Below are positions 42,171 through 51,331 of a stretch of 64,000 nt of DNA, piece after piece. A program made the translations under genes and the position numbers. The number at the start of each line of letters is the position of its first letter. Positions within the stretch are counted from its first letter, which is position 1. The stretch comes from Clostridiales bacterium. Its GTDB lineage: Bacteria > Bacillota > Clostridia > Oscillospirales > Butyricicoccaceae. The stretch is taken from contig JAHZFK010000011.1 of NCBI GenBank assembly GCA_019421385.1, forward strand, positions 9,489 to 73,488. Reading direction: 5' to 3'. The notes beneath the pieces are model-generated. The model was not told where the DNA came from. It ran no database searches and saw only the letters and a program-made list of their open reading frames with translations.

Positions 42171-44867
42171 CTATTCCTCGGTGCGCAGGCGCTCGACGAT
42201 GGTGTGGCGCACGGCGCTGCGGCAGGTGATGAGCGGAATAATAAGCCCCAGCAAAACAAACACCGGCAGCAGCATGGCGAAGGGCAGGAGCGTAAAACGA
42301 TAGGAGAAAAACCAGAACACAGTCGAACAGCCTGTGCCGATGACCGGGCCGAGTGTCACACTCAGCGCAAAGCTGAGTGCAAGGGCGAGCATAGCATAGT
42401 ACAGCCCTTCCAGCATCAGCATGTGTTTGAGCTGCTTGCCCGTCATACCGATGGCTTGCAGCACGGCGAACTCATGCCGCCGCGTGATGATGCCGGTCAG
42501 CACGGCGTTCAGGAAATTGAGTACACCAACCAGCCCGATAATCAGGCTGAGTGCGCTGCCCAGCGTCAGAAACATGGTGCGAAATCCCTCAAACTCGGCC
42601 TGATAGGTCTTTTTGCTCTCATAATCAAAGAGGGGCTGCACGTTTTCGGTGTATTCTGCGAGGAAGTCTTCCATGCGGTCGGTCGCATCGTCCGCTGTGT
42701 CAAATACATAGGTCATCACCGAACTGGTCTGCGTGTCCTGCTTGAACTGTTCCGCGCCCATGACAAACTGGTCTGCGCCGTAGAAGCGATAGTCGATCGA
42801 GCCGGGAATCAGTACGGCTGCGACAACCGTGTATTCTTTGTCACGGTAGTTTTTGGCGCGCGAGAGAATCTCACGGTCACCCATATAGGCGGCATCCACT
42901 TCATCTGCTGGAACGACTTCTTCTGTATCTGCATAATAGTATTCCAATTCCTCCACATAGCGCAGGTGTACAGTGTCGCCTACCTTGGCCCAGTGGGATT
43001 GTTCTTCCGGGTCGCCGTAGTCGTCTGCGGTATAGACTACGGCGACTGCGTTTTTGGTTGGGTCGGACAGGGCGGACAGGTCGCCGTCCAGCACGGTGAT
43101 ACGCGAGAGGGGAAAGTCCTCCATGCCATAGAGCTGGGCGCGGTCAGCCAGCAGGCCGTCTTCTGTGTGTTCGGCTTGTTTTACCATTCGGTCGAGCGTC
43201 TCCTCTGAGTTCCATCGACCCCAGTTTTGCCGGTACCAGTCTTCGGTAATGAATTCCTGCACGCCCGACACCTGTCCATAGATGCGGCCGGAATCGGTGA
43301 TGCCGCCGACGGCGTCAATGTCCGCGATAACGTTTTCGGGGACGGCTTCATCGGTTGAGGTAAAGCCTGCGCCGGTTTGGAAATAAGATGCATCGCCCAC
43401 AATGAAATCGACGGCGGATTTGTCCGCCAGATATTTGTCCATATCAAAACCGATGGAGAAGGTGTAGGTCATTTGCATGAGCACAACCGCAAGGGCGAGC
43501 GATATGACAGTGATGATCGTTTTGCCGCGGCTGCGGCCGAGATTGGCCCATGCCATGCGCGGCAGGTGTGCGCCGGAGGGCTTGCGGGTGGAATGCTTGC
43601 CACGGTGCGCTTTGGACAGATGCGCACCGGCATCGGTATAGCGTACCGCTTCGATGGGTGAGACGCGCGCGGCCATTTTGCCCGGTTTGCGGCAGGAAAT
43701 ACGCACGGTCAGCAGCGAAAAGACCGCAGCGCCAATAAAAATCAGAGGATTGAAGGACACAAAGCTGCCAATACTGGATGTTTGCTCCATGATGACCGGC
43801 GTCAGCTGAACGCCGAGAACAAAGCCGCCGATCCAGCCGAGCGGGATGCCCGCAAGCGACAGCAGGAACGCCTGCCGACGAATCATGCGGCGGATCTGCT
43901 TGCCGGTCGTGCCGATGGTTTTGAGCAAACCGTAAAAACGGATATCGTTCGTCACCGAGATCTGAAACACGTTGTAGATAATCAGATATCCGGTGAACAT
44001 GATGAGTAGCAGCATGGCAATTATCGCAATCACGCTCATCGGGTCGGCTGTTGCGTCAAACTGCGCGGCAGAGTAGCCCCAGTTGACACCGATGGCGATA
44101 TAGTTTTCCGTTTCAGGGTCGTTACACTGATAGCCGTGGTTTGCAAGCACCTGTTCCGCCTTTTCCCGAATGTGGAACGCATTGTTAAACATCATGTCCA
44201 GATGCCATTTACCGGTCTGACTTTGCGGTGCGCCCGCAGAAAGTCCGCACAGTTCTTCGGCTGCGGAGCGCGGTAGGATGACGTTGGATGCGACGATCGC
44301 GCTGTCGTACTCCCACCAGCCGGAAAGGGTAAATGTGCGTTCGATGTATTTCGCATCCTGCGTGTTTTCGTCGATGCCGACCGGGATGGTAAATTTTGCG
44401 CCCACCTTTGGTTCGATGCCGAGCAGCGCAAGCACGCGGGTGTCGGTCGCGGCCTCATCCGTGCCTTCACGCGGCAGTCTGCCTTCAGCCGGTTCGATGA
44501 AATAATGCTTGGCTTCGTTTTCGTCCATGTAGCTGATTTCGATATGGCTCTTGTTAAACGGCGGCTCGTCATTCGTCATGCCGATAAACAGACGCGTGCC
44601 GGTTTCTTTGGCGAGCGGGTCGTCCTGCAGCTCCAGCATCTGCTGTTCAGTCAGGTTTTTGAAAGTGGCGTGCATATCGCCGCCCGCCTGTCGGAAGTTC
44701 TGCTGCTGAAAGGAGTAATTGATGGATGCGCCGATCGTGAACAGCGAGGTGAATAGCACGGTCGTCAGCGCAATCGCAATGACCGCGATGATATTGCGGT
44801 TTCTGGATGCTTTCAGGCTGCGATCGGACAGGCGGCGAATGCATTTGCGGTTGGATACCTTGAGCAT
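42171..44867 (-). CDS. ABC transporter permease with two FtsX domains
   Basis: An 898-residue membrane protein. One helix near residues 22-42 is followed by a large extracytoplasmic domain (about 45-265), three helices (FtsX domain 1, about 270-400), a further helix and extracytoplasmic domain (about 465-760), and FtsX domain 2 (about 770-890). This MacB/LolE-like layout belongs to mechanotransmission transporters rather than classical importers. The start ATG 44867 (MLKVSN) is used because GGGGGTG precedes it. It follows its ATPase gene by 13 bases. Likely roles are antimicrobial peptide resistance or lipoprotein/peptide handling. Confidence 0.85.
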   Translation of the reverse strand: MLKVSNRKCIRRLSDRSLKASRNRNIIAVIAIALTTVLFTSLFTIGASINYSFQQQNFRQAGGDMHATFKNLTEQQMLELQDDPLAKETGTRLFIGMTNDEPPFNKSHIEISYMDENEAKHYFIEPAEGRLPREGTDEAATDTRVLALLGIEPKVGAKFTIPVGIDENTQDAKYIERTFTLSGWWEYDSAIVASNVILPRSAAEELCGLSAGAPQSQTGKWHLDMMFNNAFHIREKAEQVLANHGYQCNDPETENYIAIGVNWGYSAAQFDATADPMSVIAIIAMLLLIMFTGYLIIYNVFQISVTNDIRFYGLLKTIGTTGKQIRRMIRRQAFLLSLAGIPLGWIGGFVLGVQLTPVIMEQTSSIGSFVSFNPLIFIGAAVFSLLTVRISCRKPGKMAARVSPIEAVRYTDAGAHLSKAHRGKHSTRKPSGAHLPRMAWANLGRSRGKTIITVISLALAVVLMQMTYTFSIGFDMDKYLADKSAVDFIVGDASYFQTGAGFTSTDEAVPENVIADIDAVGGITDSGRIYGQVSGVQEFITEDWYRQNWGRWNSEETLDRMVKQAEHTEDGLLADRAQLYGMEDFPLSRITVLDGDLSALSDPTKNAVAVVYTADDYGDPEEQSHWAKVGDTVHLRYVEELEYYYADTEEVVPADEVDAAYMGDREILSRAKNYRDKEYTVVAAVLIPGSIDYRFYGADQFVMGAEQFKQDTQTSSVMTYVFDTADDATDRMEDFLAEYTENVQPLFDYESKKTYQAEFEGFRTMFLTLGSALSLIIGLVGVLNFLNAVLTGIITRRHEFAVLQAIGMTGKQLKHMLMLEGLYYAMLALALSFALSVTLGPVIGTGCSTVFWFFSYRFTLLPFAMLLPVFVLLGLIIPLITCRSAVRHTIVERLRTEE

Positions 44868-44880
44868 GTCGCGCACCCCC

Positions 44881-45555
44881 TTACGCGTGTACGATCTGCC
44901 CGTCTTCAATGCGGACGATGCGGTGTGCAAGCTGGGCGATCTCCTCGTTGTGGGTGATCATGACGATGGTCTGGCCGAACTTTTCTCCCGTCACTTTCAA
45001 GAGTGCCAAAACGTCTTGACTGGTGCGGCTGTCGAGGTTGCCGGTCGGCTCATCAGCCAGCACGATCGCGGGCTTGGTGGCGAGCGCCCGCGCGATGGCC
45101 ACGCGCTGCTGTTGCCCGCCGGAGAGTTGGCTGGGCAGGTTGGTCAGTTTGCTTTCCAATCCCAGTGTGCGGATGATTTCATCGACATAGGGGCGGTCGA
45201 TCGCGCCGCCGTCCAGTTCAATCGGCAGCACAATGTTTTCGTATACGCTGAGTACAGGCACCAGATTGTATGCCTGAAACACAAAGCCGATCTTGCGGCG
45301 ACGGAAAATGGTCAGTTCATCGTCCCTCAGCGCGAAAATATCGCTGCCGTCGACGAACACCTTGCCGTCTGTCGGGCGATCTAACCCGCCGAGCATGTGC
45401 AGCAGGGTGGATTTGCCCGAGCCGGATGTGCCGACCACTGCGACAAACTCACCGCTCTCCACCGTCAGATTGACGCCGTCAAGTGCATGTACTGCGGTAT
45501 CGCCCGCGCCATAGATTTTGCGCAGATCCTGCGTTTGTAAAACCGTCATAGCCAT
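44881..45555 (-). CDS. ABC transporter ATPase (MacB/LolD type)
   Basis: A 224-residue ATPase: Walker A GTSGSGKST, Q-loop FVFQAYNLVPVLS, signature LSGGQQQRVAIARAL, Walker B IVLADEPTGNLDSR and switch His ITHNEE. It pairs with the 898-residue FtsX permease downstream. AGGAAGGAAC precedes ATG 45555. It lies 102 bases after the kinase gene, so it is probably transcribed with, and controlled by, the adjacent two-component pair. Confidence 0.9.
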   Translation of the reverse strand: MAMTVLQTQDLRKIYGAGDTAVHALDGVNLTVESGEFVAVVGTSGSGKSTLLHMLGGLDRPTDGKVFVDGSDIFALRDDELTIFRRRKIGFVFQAYNLVPVLSVYENIVLPIELDGGAIDRPYVDEIIRTLGLESKLTNLPSQLSGGQQQRVAIARALATKPAIVLADEPTGNLDSRTSQDVLALLKVTGEKFGQTIVMITHNEEIAQLAHRIVRIEDGQIVHA

Positions 45556-45657
45556 GTTCCTTCCTGAAAAAAAGTCTGCATTGCACCGGTGTTCCGGTAC
45601 AATACAGACGATATCACAACAATCTGTCCAGAGCCTTTCTGAAATATAACAGTTTTG

Positions 45658-46569
45658 TCACATTTGAATTTCTTTGCGCGGCAGAAACAGCGAAAAGGTG
45701 CTGCCTGCGCCCGGGCGCGAAGCTGCTTTGATATAGCCGCCGTTTGCCGCAGCAATTTCGCGCGCAAGATACAGCCCCAGTCCGACACCGGGCGCTTCCT
45801 GCGCGGCGGGCGCACGGTAAAAGCGGGCAAATACGCGGCTGGATTCCTCTTCGGTCAAACCGATACCGGTGTCGGTCACGTCGATGCGGCAAAACAGCTC
45901 ATACGGCATGACTGAGACGGTCACGCTGCCGCCTGCTGGCGTGTATTTGATCGCATTGTCGAGCAGATTGCCGAGCGCTTCCAGTGTCCATTTGCGGTCA
46001 AAACATGCGGTTTCATCTGCGGGCGTGCCGGACAGAGAAACTCCCTTTGCCGCCGCCTTGGGCGCGGCTTCGCGCAGCGCATCCTGCACTAGCGTAGCGA
46101 CGCTGTCCGGTTTGGGATGGACGGCGATCACACCGGTTTCCAATCGTCCGGCCTTGACCAGCGCTTCGATCAGAAAACGCAGCTTTTCCGCCTGTGCGGA
46201 CAACGCCTGTACGCAGTCGCGGCAGTCCTCGGGCAAGGGCTTGTCACCCAGCAGCTCGGCATACAGCAGAATATTGGCGATTGGCGTTTTGGTCTGGTGG
46301 GATACGTCTGCAATCAGCGCTTGCACCAATGCCTTTTGCTCGGCAAGCTGTGCTTTGGAGGTGCCGCTCGCCTCCAGATAGCGCTGCATCTTTGCTTCAA
46401 TGGCAGATAATCGGCTTTCGTCAAAACGAGATGCGGCAAATGTGCCGCCGATGGCATCATCCAGCATGTGGTCGAGTGTGTGCATGGTGCTGGATACATG
46501 ATAGCGGTCATAGACAATGACAATCACCGCCAGAACAACGGCGCAGAGTGCAATGATCCATGGTGTCAT
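45658..46569 (-). CDS. Sensor histidine kinase of the Bce-like module
   Basis: A 303-residue kinase with a single clear N-terminal membrane segment (about 3-20) and almost no extracytoplasmic sensor. H-box DVSHQTKTPIANILL, N-box ALGNLLDNAIKYT, G-boxes VTDTGIGL and GVGLGLYLA. Such small kinases do not sense drug directly; in BceS-like systems they read the state of the partner ABC transporter. Its ATG overlaps the response regulator TGA by 4 bases. Confidence 0.88.
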   Translation of the reverse strand: MTPWIIALCAVVLAVIVIVYDRYHVSSTMHTLDHMLDDAIGGTFAASRFDESRLSAIEAKMQRYLEASGTSKAQLAEQKALVQALIADVSHQTKTPIANILLYAELLGDKPLPEDCRDCVQALSAQAEKLRFLIEALVKAGRLETGVIAVHPKPDSVATLVQDALREAAPKAAAKGVSLSGTPADETACFDRKWTLEALGNLLDNAIKYTPAGGSVTVSVMPYELFCRIDVTDTGIGLTEEESSRVFARFYRAPAAQEAPGVGLGLYLAREIAAANGGYIKAASRPGAGSTFSLFLPRKEIQM

Positions 46570-47237
46570 TGGCTCACCGTCCAGCCGTAGCCCACGCCGT
46601 ACACGGTTTGGATGGGCGCGGCTGCGCCCAGCTTGCGGCGCAGCCGCCCGACCGTCACTGACAGCGCGTTTTCGTCGACGTATTCCGCGCCGTCCGTCCA
46701 GATGCGGTCGAGCAGTGTGCCGCGTGGTACGGTATGACCACGGTTTTCAATCAGCAGGCGCAGCAGCCGCTGCTCGGTCTGGGACAGCTGCACCGCGCGC
46801 CCGTCCGCAGAAAAGGAAAGCGCATCGAAATCGAATACAAAACCGTCCTGCCGAAACACAGCGGCAGACGGGGCGGGCGCGGTACGGCGCAGCGCGGCAT
46901 CTACGCGGGCGCGCAGCACGGCCAGCGAAAAGGGCTTTGTGATATAATCGTCCGCGCCCAGTGTGAGACCGGTGACGATATCGGTTTCCAGATCGTTTGC
47001 GGTCAGCAGGATAACCGGAGGGCCGCCTGCGGCGCGGATTTCCTCCAGCAGAGATAGTCCTGAGCCGTCCGGCAGATTGATATCTAATAAAGCAAGCGAA
47101 AAGTATGCGGTTTGCAGCGCCTGACGCGTTTCCACACAGCTTTTGGCAAGCGTGCAGGCGCGCGTGTCGTCCGATAGCGCGAGCACCAGCCCGCGGCCGA
47201 GCGCTGCATCGTCCTCGACAATCAAAATCTGGTTCAC
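46566..47237 (-). CDS. OmpR-family response regulator of the Bce-like module
   Basis: A 223-residue regulator with receiver (1-120; phospho-D52 in LLDINLPDGSG, Lys in YITKPFS) and C-terminal winged helix (about 128-223) ending VYGVGYGW. Translation begins at GTG 47237 (VNQILIVEDD) with AGAGGTG upstream; the longer ATG frame overlaps the promoter. It likely activates the flanking ABC genes. Confidence 0.88.
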   Translation of the reverse strand: MNQILIVEDDAALGRGLVLALSDDTRACTLAKSCVETRQALQTAYFSLALLDINLPDGSGLSLLEEIRAAGGPPVILLTANDLETDIVTGLTLGADDYITKPFSLAVLRARVDAALRRTAPAPSAAVFRQDGFVFDFDALSFSADGRAVQLSQTEQRLLRLLIENRGHTVPRGTLLDRIWTDGAEYVDENALSVTVGRLRRKLGAAAPIQTVYGVGYGWTVSQ

Positions 47238-47258
47238 AGGGGTATCACCTCTTGGCCT

Positions 47259-47288
47259 ATTGTAGCACAAAACCCGCGCGTATGCCAA
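47259..47288 (-). promoter_or_regulatory. Promoter of the two-component pair
   Basis: On the minus strand TTGGCA (47283-47288), 18-base spacer, TACAAT (47259-47264). The -35 lies inside the hairpin that ends the upstream permease gene. Confidence 0.55.
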
Positions 47289-47304
47289 CGGGAAGGGCAT
47301 ACGC
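47278..47304. terminator. Hairpin after the 710-residue permease gene
   Basis: GCGTATGCC (47278-47286) pairs with GGCATACGC (47296-47304). It lies 14 bases after the permease stop on the minus strand and overlaps the promoter of the response regulator. Confidence 0.5.
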
Positions 47305-47317
47305 ACGGGCAAGGAAG

Positions 47318-49450
47318 TCAGGTGTGGATGTGCAGCGCATGGCAGACGCTGCGGCGCGTCAGTCGATAGACCAGATATAGCAGCGCGGACACGGCGGTCA
47401 CCACGGCGGCACAGGTTATCATACCTTGCAGCTCGCTGCCGGTAAACCCATAGGGTGTTCCGTTGAAGTACAGCATAATCATATAAAACGCCCAGATCAG
47501 GCCGGTGCCGGTCAGCGCGGGCACAACAAACACGCGGCTGACCTGTGCGCGCACAGCGCGGAACAAGTAGGCGTTAGGTGCGCCGAGGTGGCGCAGATCG
47601 TCATATACGCGCGCGCTCGTCAGTGCGATGGTCATGCAGCGGGTGAATGCAATCACGATGACCGCTGCAAAACAGACCAGCGCGATGAACACGAACAGCA
47701 TCAGGAACACTGCCATCGTGGTGATGAAGTCGTTTTTGTCCAGCACGCGGAACTGCGGCATGTACTTCCAGTAGAGGCGGAACGCGGAGGAATCGCGGTC
47801 GGCATAGTCGATGGTGTCCAGCCCGAGCGCGGCAGCATTCTCCGGAGCGAAGTCATAAGGTTCGCCCTTCTGCGCAGCGATGGCAGCCGACACATCATCG
47901 TAGTAGTCGCCGACTTCGACCTCGGGGCCGGAGCGGTTGACGATTTCGTAAAACAGTGCCTTGGCAAAAGCGTAGCTGTTTTCTGCGTCCGCAACATTGA
48001 AGAATACATATTCCTCGCGGTAGATATTGTTCAACTCGGCGGTGATAGCAGCATAATCCGCATCATCCAGCACACAGCAGCCCAGCAGCAGGGAGTAGCA
48101 CAGCGGTTCGGCAGGCGTTACGTCGAGCGTTTTGCCGGTCGTCATATTGGTCAGGTGGGTCACGTCGCCGCCGGACAGGTAGCTGCTGCCGCCCTCGTCG
48201 TCGAGCACGTTGGCGCAGGTGCCGGGCTGAATGTCGATATTCTGTCCGGTCAGGGCGTTGTATGCGCGTTCCGAGAAAAACGTCGCGCCGTTCAGCAGCT
48301 CAGCGTAGGCGGTCGTATAGGTTGTGCCGAAGCCGGTTTCGGTCTCGATCGAGTAGGTGCCGTCGGTGCCCAGAACAGCCGCCTTCTGCTGTGCCCATGC
48401 GGTGATCTCGACTGCGGCTTCGTCTGCCAGCCGTTGCACTTCGTCCCGCTGGGGGATATCTTGATCCGCGCGCCAGTGGTAGGCGAAGTCGATGGGACGC
48501 GTGTCGTAGCTGTGCGCCATGCTGCTGCCCAACATGGGCGCGTAGAACGAAGCAAAGTATGCCCCGCCAATCAGAAGTGCCATGACGAGCATGTTGCGCA
48601 CGGTCTGGCGGCCTTGGAATTTCATCATGGCATCCGAAATGATGGTTTTGTAGCGGTTTTTATGACGCCGCCAACCATTGACAACCGTGTGCAGCAGCAC
48701 CATATACAGGCCGAGCAGCGTGGGCAGATAAAACACAGCGTCCACCCAGCCGGGTGCGTACCAATGCAGCACACGGACAAAAAAAGAGGGCATCAGGTAG
48801 CCGAGCAGCGCTCCGCACACGGCAAGCACGATCCCGACCGGGCCATACCAGCGCGGGACAGCATGGATGGGTTCGGATTTATGGGATTCCTGCACAATGT
48901 CGATGATGTTGGTGCGTCGGATGAAGCGCGCGGCGAGCAAAAACAACATGATGACCACATAGGCCGAAAAAACCAGTGCGAGCAGATAGGCCTGCGGGTC
49001 AAAGGCAAGTGGCATTTCTTCCGAATCGACCAGCAGCAGGCGGAAGCATTGCCAGATGCCCCAGGAAAGCGGCGCGCCGAGGACTGCACCTGCGGCACAA
49101 GCGCTCAGAGACAGCACCGCAAGTTCGCGTCCCAGTTCGTTGCGCAGCTGACGACGCGACGCGCCCAGCGCGAGAAATACGCCGGTTTCACGGGATTTCT
49201 GACGGAAGAACAATCCAGCGGCGTAGGTGGTGAACACCGCGCAGCCGATGACAGCCAATACGAACACCATCATCACCTGCTTGCGGCTGTCACCGCCCTC
49301 GGGCAGCACGGTCAGGATGGTGGGGGAGCGCATCATGCAGGCATAAGCCGTGATGAGCAGCACGGAAAAGAAGCAGCATCCGGCCAGCAGGCCGTACTGC
49401 CCGCGGTTTTTGCGCCGCAGCGCAGCGTAGACTTCGGAAAAGGTACGCAT
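47318..49450 (-). CDS. BceB-like FtsX-type ABC permease
   Basis: A 710-residue permease with about ten membrane helices and a large extracytoplasmic domain (about 330-575) between helices 7 and 8, the layout of bacitracin-resistance permeases. FtsX-like regions occur at about 60-190 and 580-710. The start ATG 49450 has GGAAAGGAG upstream. With the ATPase it forms a detoxification/sensing complex for cell-wall antibiotics such as bacitracin or lantibiotics, and the downstream two-component pair would be its signalling partner. The actual drug is unknown. Confidence 0.85.
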   Translation of the reverse strand: MRTFSEVYAALRRKNRGQYGLLAGCCFFSVLLITAYACMMRSPTILTVLPEGGDSRKQVMMVFVLAVIGCAVFTTYAAGLFFRQKSRETGVFLALGASRRQLRNELGRELAVLSLSACAAGAVLGAPLSWGIWQCFRLLLVDSEEMPLAFDPQAYLLALVFSAYVVIMLFLLAARFIRRTNIIDIVQESHKSEPIHAVPRWYGPVGIVLAVCGALLGYLMPSFFVRVLHWYAPGWVDAVFYLPTLLGLYMVLLHTVVNGWRRHKNRYKTIISDAMMKFQGRQTVRNMLVMALLIGGAYFASFYAPMLGSSMAHSYDTRPIDFAYHWRADQDIPQRDEVQRLADEAAVEITAWAQQKAAVLGTDGTYSIETETGFGTTYTTAYAELLNGATFFSERAYNALTGQNIDIQPGTCANVLDDEGGSSYLSGGDVTHLTNMTTGKTLDVTPAEPLCYSLLLGCCVLDDADYAAITAELNNIYREEYVFFNVADAENSYAFAKALFYEIVNRSGPEVEVGDYYDDVSAAIAAQKGEPYDFAPENAAALGLDTIDYADRDSSAFRLYWKYMPQFRVLDKNDFITTMAVFLMLFVFIALVCFAAVIVIAFTRCMTIALTSARVYDDLRHLGAPNAYLFRAVRAQVSRVFVVPALTGTGLIWAFYMIMLYFNGTPYGFTGSELQGMITCAAVVTAVSALLYLVYRLTRRSVCHALHIHT

Positions 49451-49455
49451 ACCGC

Positions 49456-50199
49456 TCACTCCTTTCCCATTTCGCGGATGGCATCCAGCAGTGTGTCCTG
49501 AAATGCACCGCGCTCCTGCGCGCCCTTGGAAAGGGTGCGCCACACCACGCCGTCGCGCAGGATGATGACACGGTCGCAGAAGGAGGCGGCAAAGGAATCG
49601 TGTGTGACCATGAAGATGGTCGCACCGAGCGCGCGCCGTGCCTGCGCAAAGCTGTCGATGACCGCACGGGAGGACTTGGAATCCAGATTGCCGGTCGGTT
49701 CATCTGCGAGAATGAGCAGCGGTCGGTTGATGAGCGCGCGGGCGACCGCTGTGCGCTGTTTTTCACCGCCCGAAATCTCGGCGGGGTACTTGTCGCGGAT
49801 CGCGGTGATGCCGAACACGTCGCACAGGCTGTCCGCATCGGATTCCATGGACGCGTCGGACTGCCCGGCGATGATACGCGGCAGCAGGATGTTGTCACGC
49901 ACGGTCAGACCGTCCAGTAGCAGAAAGTCCTGAAACACAAAGCCCAGCTTGCGGTTGCGCACGCGGGCGAGCGCGTCCTCGCCCAGCCGTGCGATCTCCT
50001 CGCCGCCGAGCGTGATGCTGCCGCTGTCGGCGGGGATATAGCAGGAAATGCAATTGAGGAGCGTCGTTTTGCCCGACCCGCTCGGCCCCATCACGGCCAC
50101 AAATTCCCCCTCCTCCACTTGCAGCGAAACGCCTTTGAGCACTTCATAGGTGGTTTTGCCGACCTGATAGCTCTTGTGCAGATTTTGAACGGATAACAT
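49456..50199 (-). CDS. BceA-like ABC transporter ATPase
   Basis: A 247-residue ATPase: Walker A GPSGSGKTT, Q-loop FVFQDFLLLDGLT, signature ISGGEKQRTAVARAL, Walker B LLILADEPTGNLDSK, switch His VTHDSFA. The start ATG 50199 follows GAAAGGAG. It precedes its permease by 5 bases. The first gene of the minus-strand block, which runs ATPase, permease, response regulator, kinase, ATPase, permease. Confidence 0.9.
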   Translation of the reverse strand: MLSVQNLHKSYQVGKTTYEVLKGVSLQVEEGEFVAVMGPSGSGKTTLLNCISCYIPADSGSITLGGEEIARLGEDALARVRNRKLGFVFQDFLLLDGLTVRDNILLPRIIAGQSDASMESDADSLCDVFGITAIRDKYPAEISGGEKQRTAVARALINRPLLILADEPTGNLDSKSSRAVIDSFAQARRALGATIFMVTHDSFAASFCDRVIILRDGVVWRTLSKGAQERGAFQDTLLDAIREMGKE

Positions 50200-50524
50200 T
50201 TTGCATACTCCTTTCAAAATATAACAAATTGTAATATTTTGATGACAGACAGATGGGACGGATAGAACACATAGAACACCCACTTAGGGGCAGCTGTGGC
50301 GCGTCAGTCGGAATGACATACAGTCCGGATACGGGAAACGGTGATGCTTACGGTTATTTTGGTTGCCCTCTGGAATGGTGTCGCGGTTTCTCTTTCTGGT
50401 TTCAGCATACTTCCGTTTTGGGGCACACGCAAACCGGCCTGCCATTTTTGGCAGGCCGGTTGTAAAGTTTGGCGCGCGGTATGACGGTGATGTCAAAACC
50501 GACACATTTGTTGTCAAGTTTGGT
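50200..50524. other. Divergent intergenic gap
   Basis: No gene is seen. It contains a perfect 12-bp inverted repeat (listed separately) and, near 50225-50241, an imperfect palindrome CAAATTGTAATATTTTG close to the start of the BceA-like gene that could be a regulator site. Confidence 0.45.
50432..50461. repeat. Orphan 12-bp perfect inverted repeat
   Basis: Arms 50432-50443 and 50450-50461, loop ATTTTT. It stands between divergent genes with no T-run after it, so a terminator role is not obvious. Confidence 0.5.
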
Positions 50525-50553
50525 TTGGCTGGAAAAGAGGGCTGTGCTATAAT
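50525..50553 (+). promoter_or_regulatory. Promoter of the LytTR two-component pair
   Basis: TTGGCT (50525-50530), 17-base spacer, TATAAT (50548-50553). Confidence 0.65.
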
Positions 50554-50610
50554 GAGGGACAGCGACCGGAGAAAAATCGGTCGGAGTTTGCATGAACAGG
50601 GGGCGGAAAA

Positions 50611-51318
50611 ATGCTTCGCATCGGTATCTGTGATGACGCGGCGGAAGCAAGGCAGCAGCTGCACACGATGACAGAGCGGCTGCTGGACGCGCGGACGGTC
50701 GAGTGTCAGATGTATGAATTTTCTTCGGGCGAGGGGCTGACCGGATGGTTGGACAAGCACGCGGGTGAGCTTGACCTCGTGTTTTTGGATATTGAAATGG
50801 GCGGTATGAACGGCATGGAGACAGCAAAAAAGCTGCGTGCGCAGAGCAGCAGCTTGCAAATCGTTTTCGTGACCGGCTACACGGACTATGTGTTCGACGG
50901 GTATACAGTCGGCGCGCTGGGCTATGTGCTCAAGCCGCCGCAGCAGGCGCAGATCGACGATGTATTGACCCGCGCGATGGCGGCGCTGTTTCGGCAGGCC
51001 GAGCAGGTGTTTGTGTGCCAGAACCGCGACGGGATGTACCGTATCCCGAAAAGCACCATCCGTTATTTCTGTTCCGACCGTCGGCAGGTCACTTGTGTGA
51101 CCGATACGCGCCGTGTGACGTTTTACGCCCGTTTGGATGAGGTTGAGCGGCAGTCGGGCGCAGCTTTTGTACGCATCCATCAGCGGTATCTGGTGCGCGC
51201 CGCAGCGGTTGATCGGGTAGAGAACGGCACAGTCGTCATCGGGGAAGAACGGCTGCCGGTCAGCCGTGCGCATCAGTCGGCGGCTTTGGCAGCGCTGGCG
51301 CGTGCCATGTTGGATTAA
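50611..51318 (+). CDS. LytTR response regulator
   Basis: A 235-residue regulator. Receiver 1-120 with phospho-D60 in VFLDIEMGGMNG, Thr in FVTGYTDY and Lys in YVLKPP; LytTR DNA-binding domain from about 130 to 235 with YFCSDRRQVTCVT and FVRIHQRYLVRAAAV. Regulators of this type (AgrA/VirR-like) bind paired direct repeats. It is co-transcribed with the GHKL kinase that follows after 13 bases. GGGGGCGG precedes the ATG. Confidence 0.9.
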   Translation: MLRIGICDDAAEARQQLHTMTERLLDARTVECQMYEFSSGEGLTGWLDKHAGELDLVFLDIEMGGMNGMETAKKLRAQSSSLQIVFVTGYTDYVFDGYTVGALGYVLKPPQQAQIDDVLTRAMAALFRQAEQVFVCQNRDGMYRIPKSTIRYFCSDRRQVTCVTDTRRVTFYARLDEVERQSGAAFVRIHQRYLVRAAAVDRVENGTVVIGEERLPVSRAHQSAALAALARAMLD

Positions 51319-51331
51319 AGGAGGCGTTCGG

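Noticed and set aside
44881..45657. Independent promoter for the second ATPase-permease pair
   Set aside because: Only weak -35/-10 matches were found in the 102-base gap, so read-through from the two-component genes is the simpler reading.
47426..49501. A 691-codon + strand frame opposite the BceB-like permease
   Set aside because: Same reason: low-complexity His/Gln/Arg composition and no ribosome site; the minus-strand permease is the real gene.
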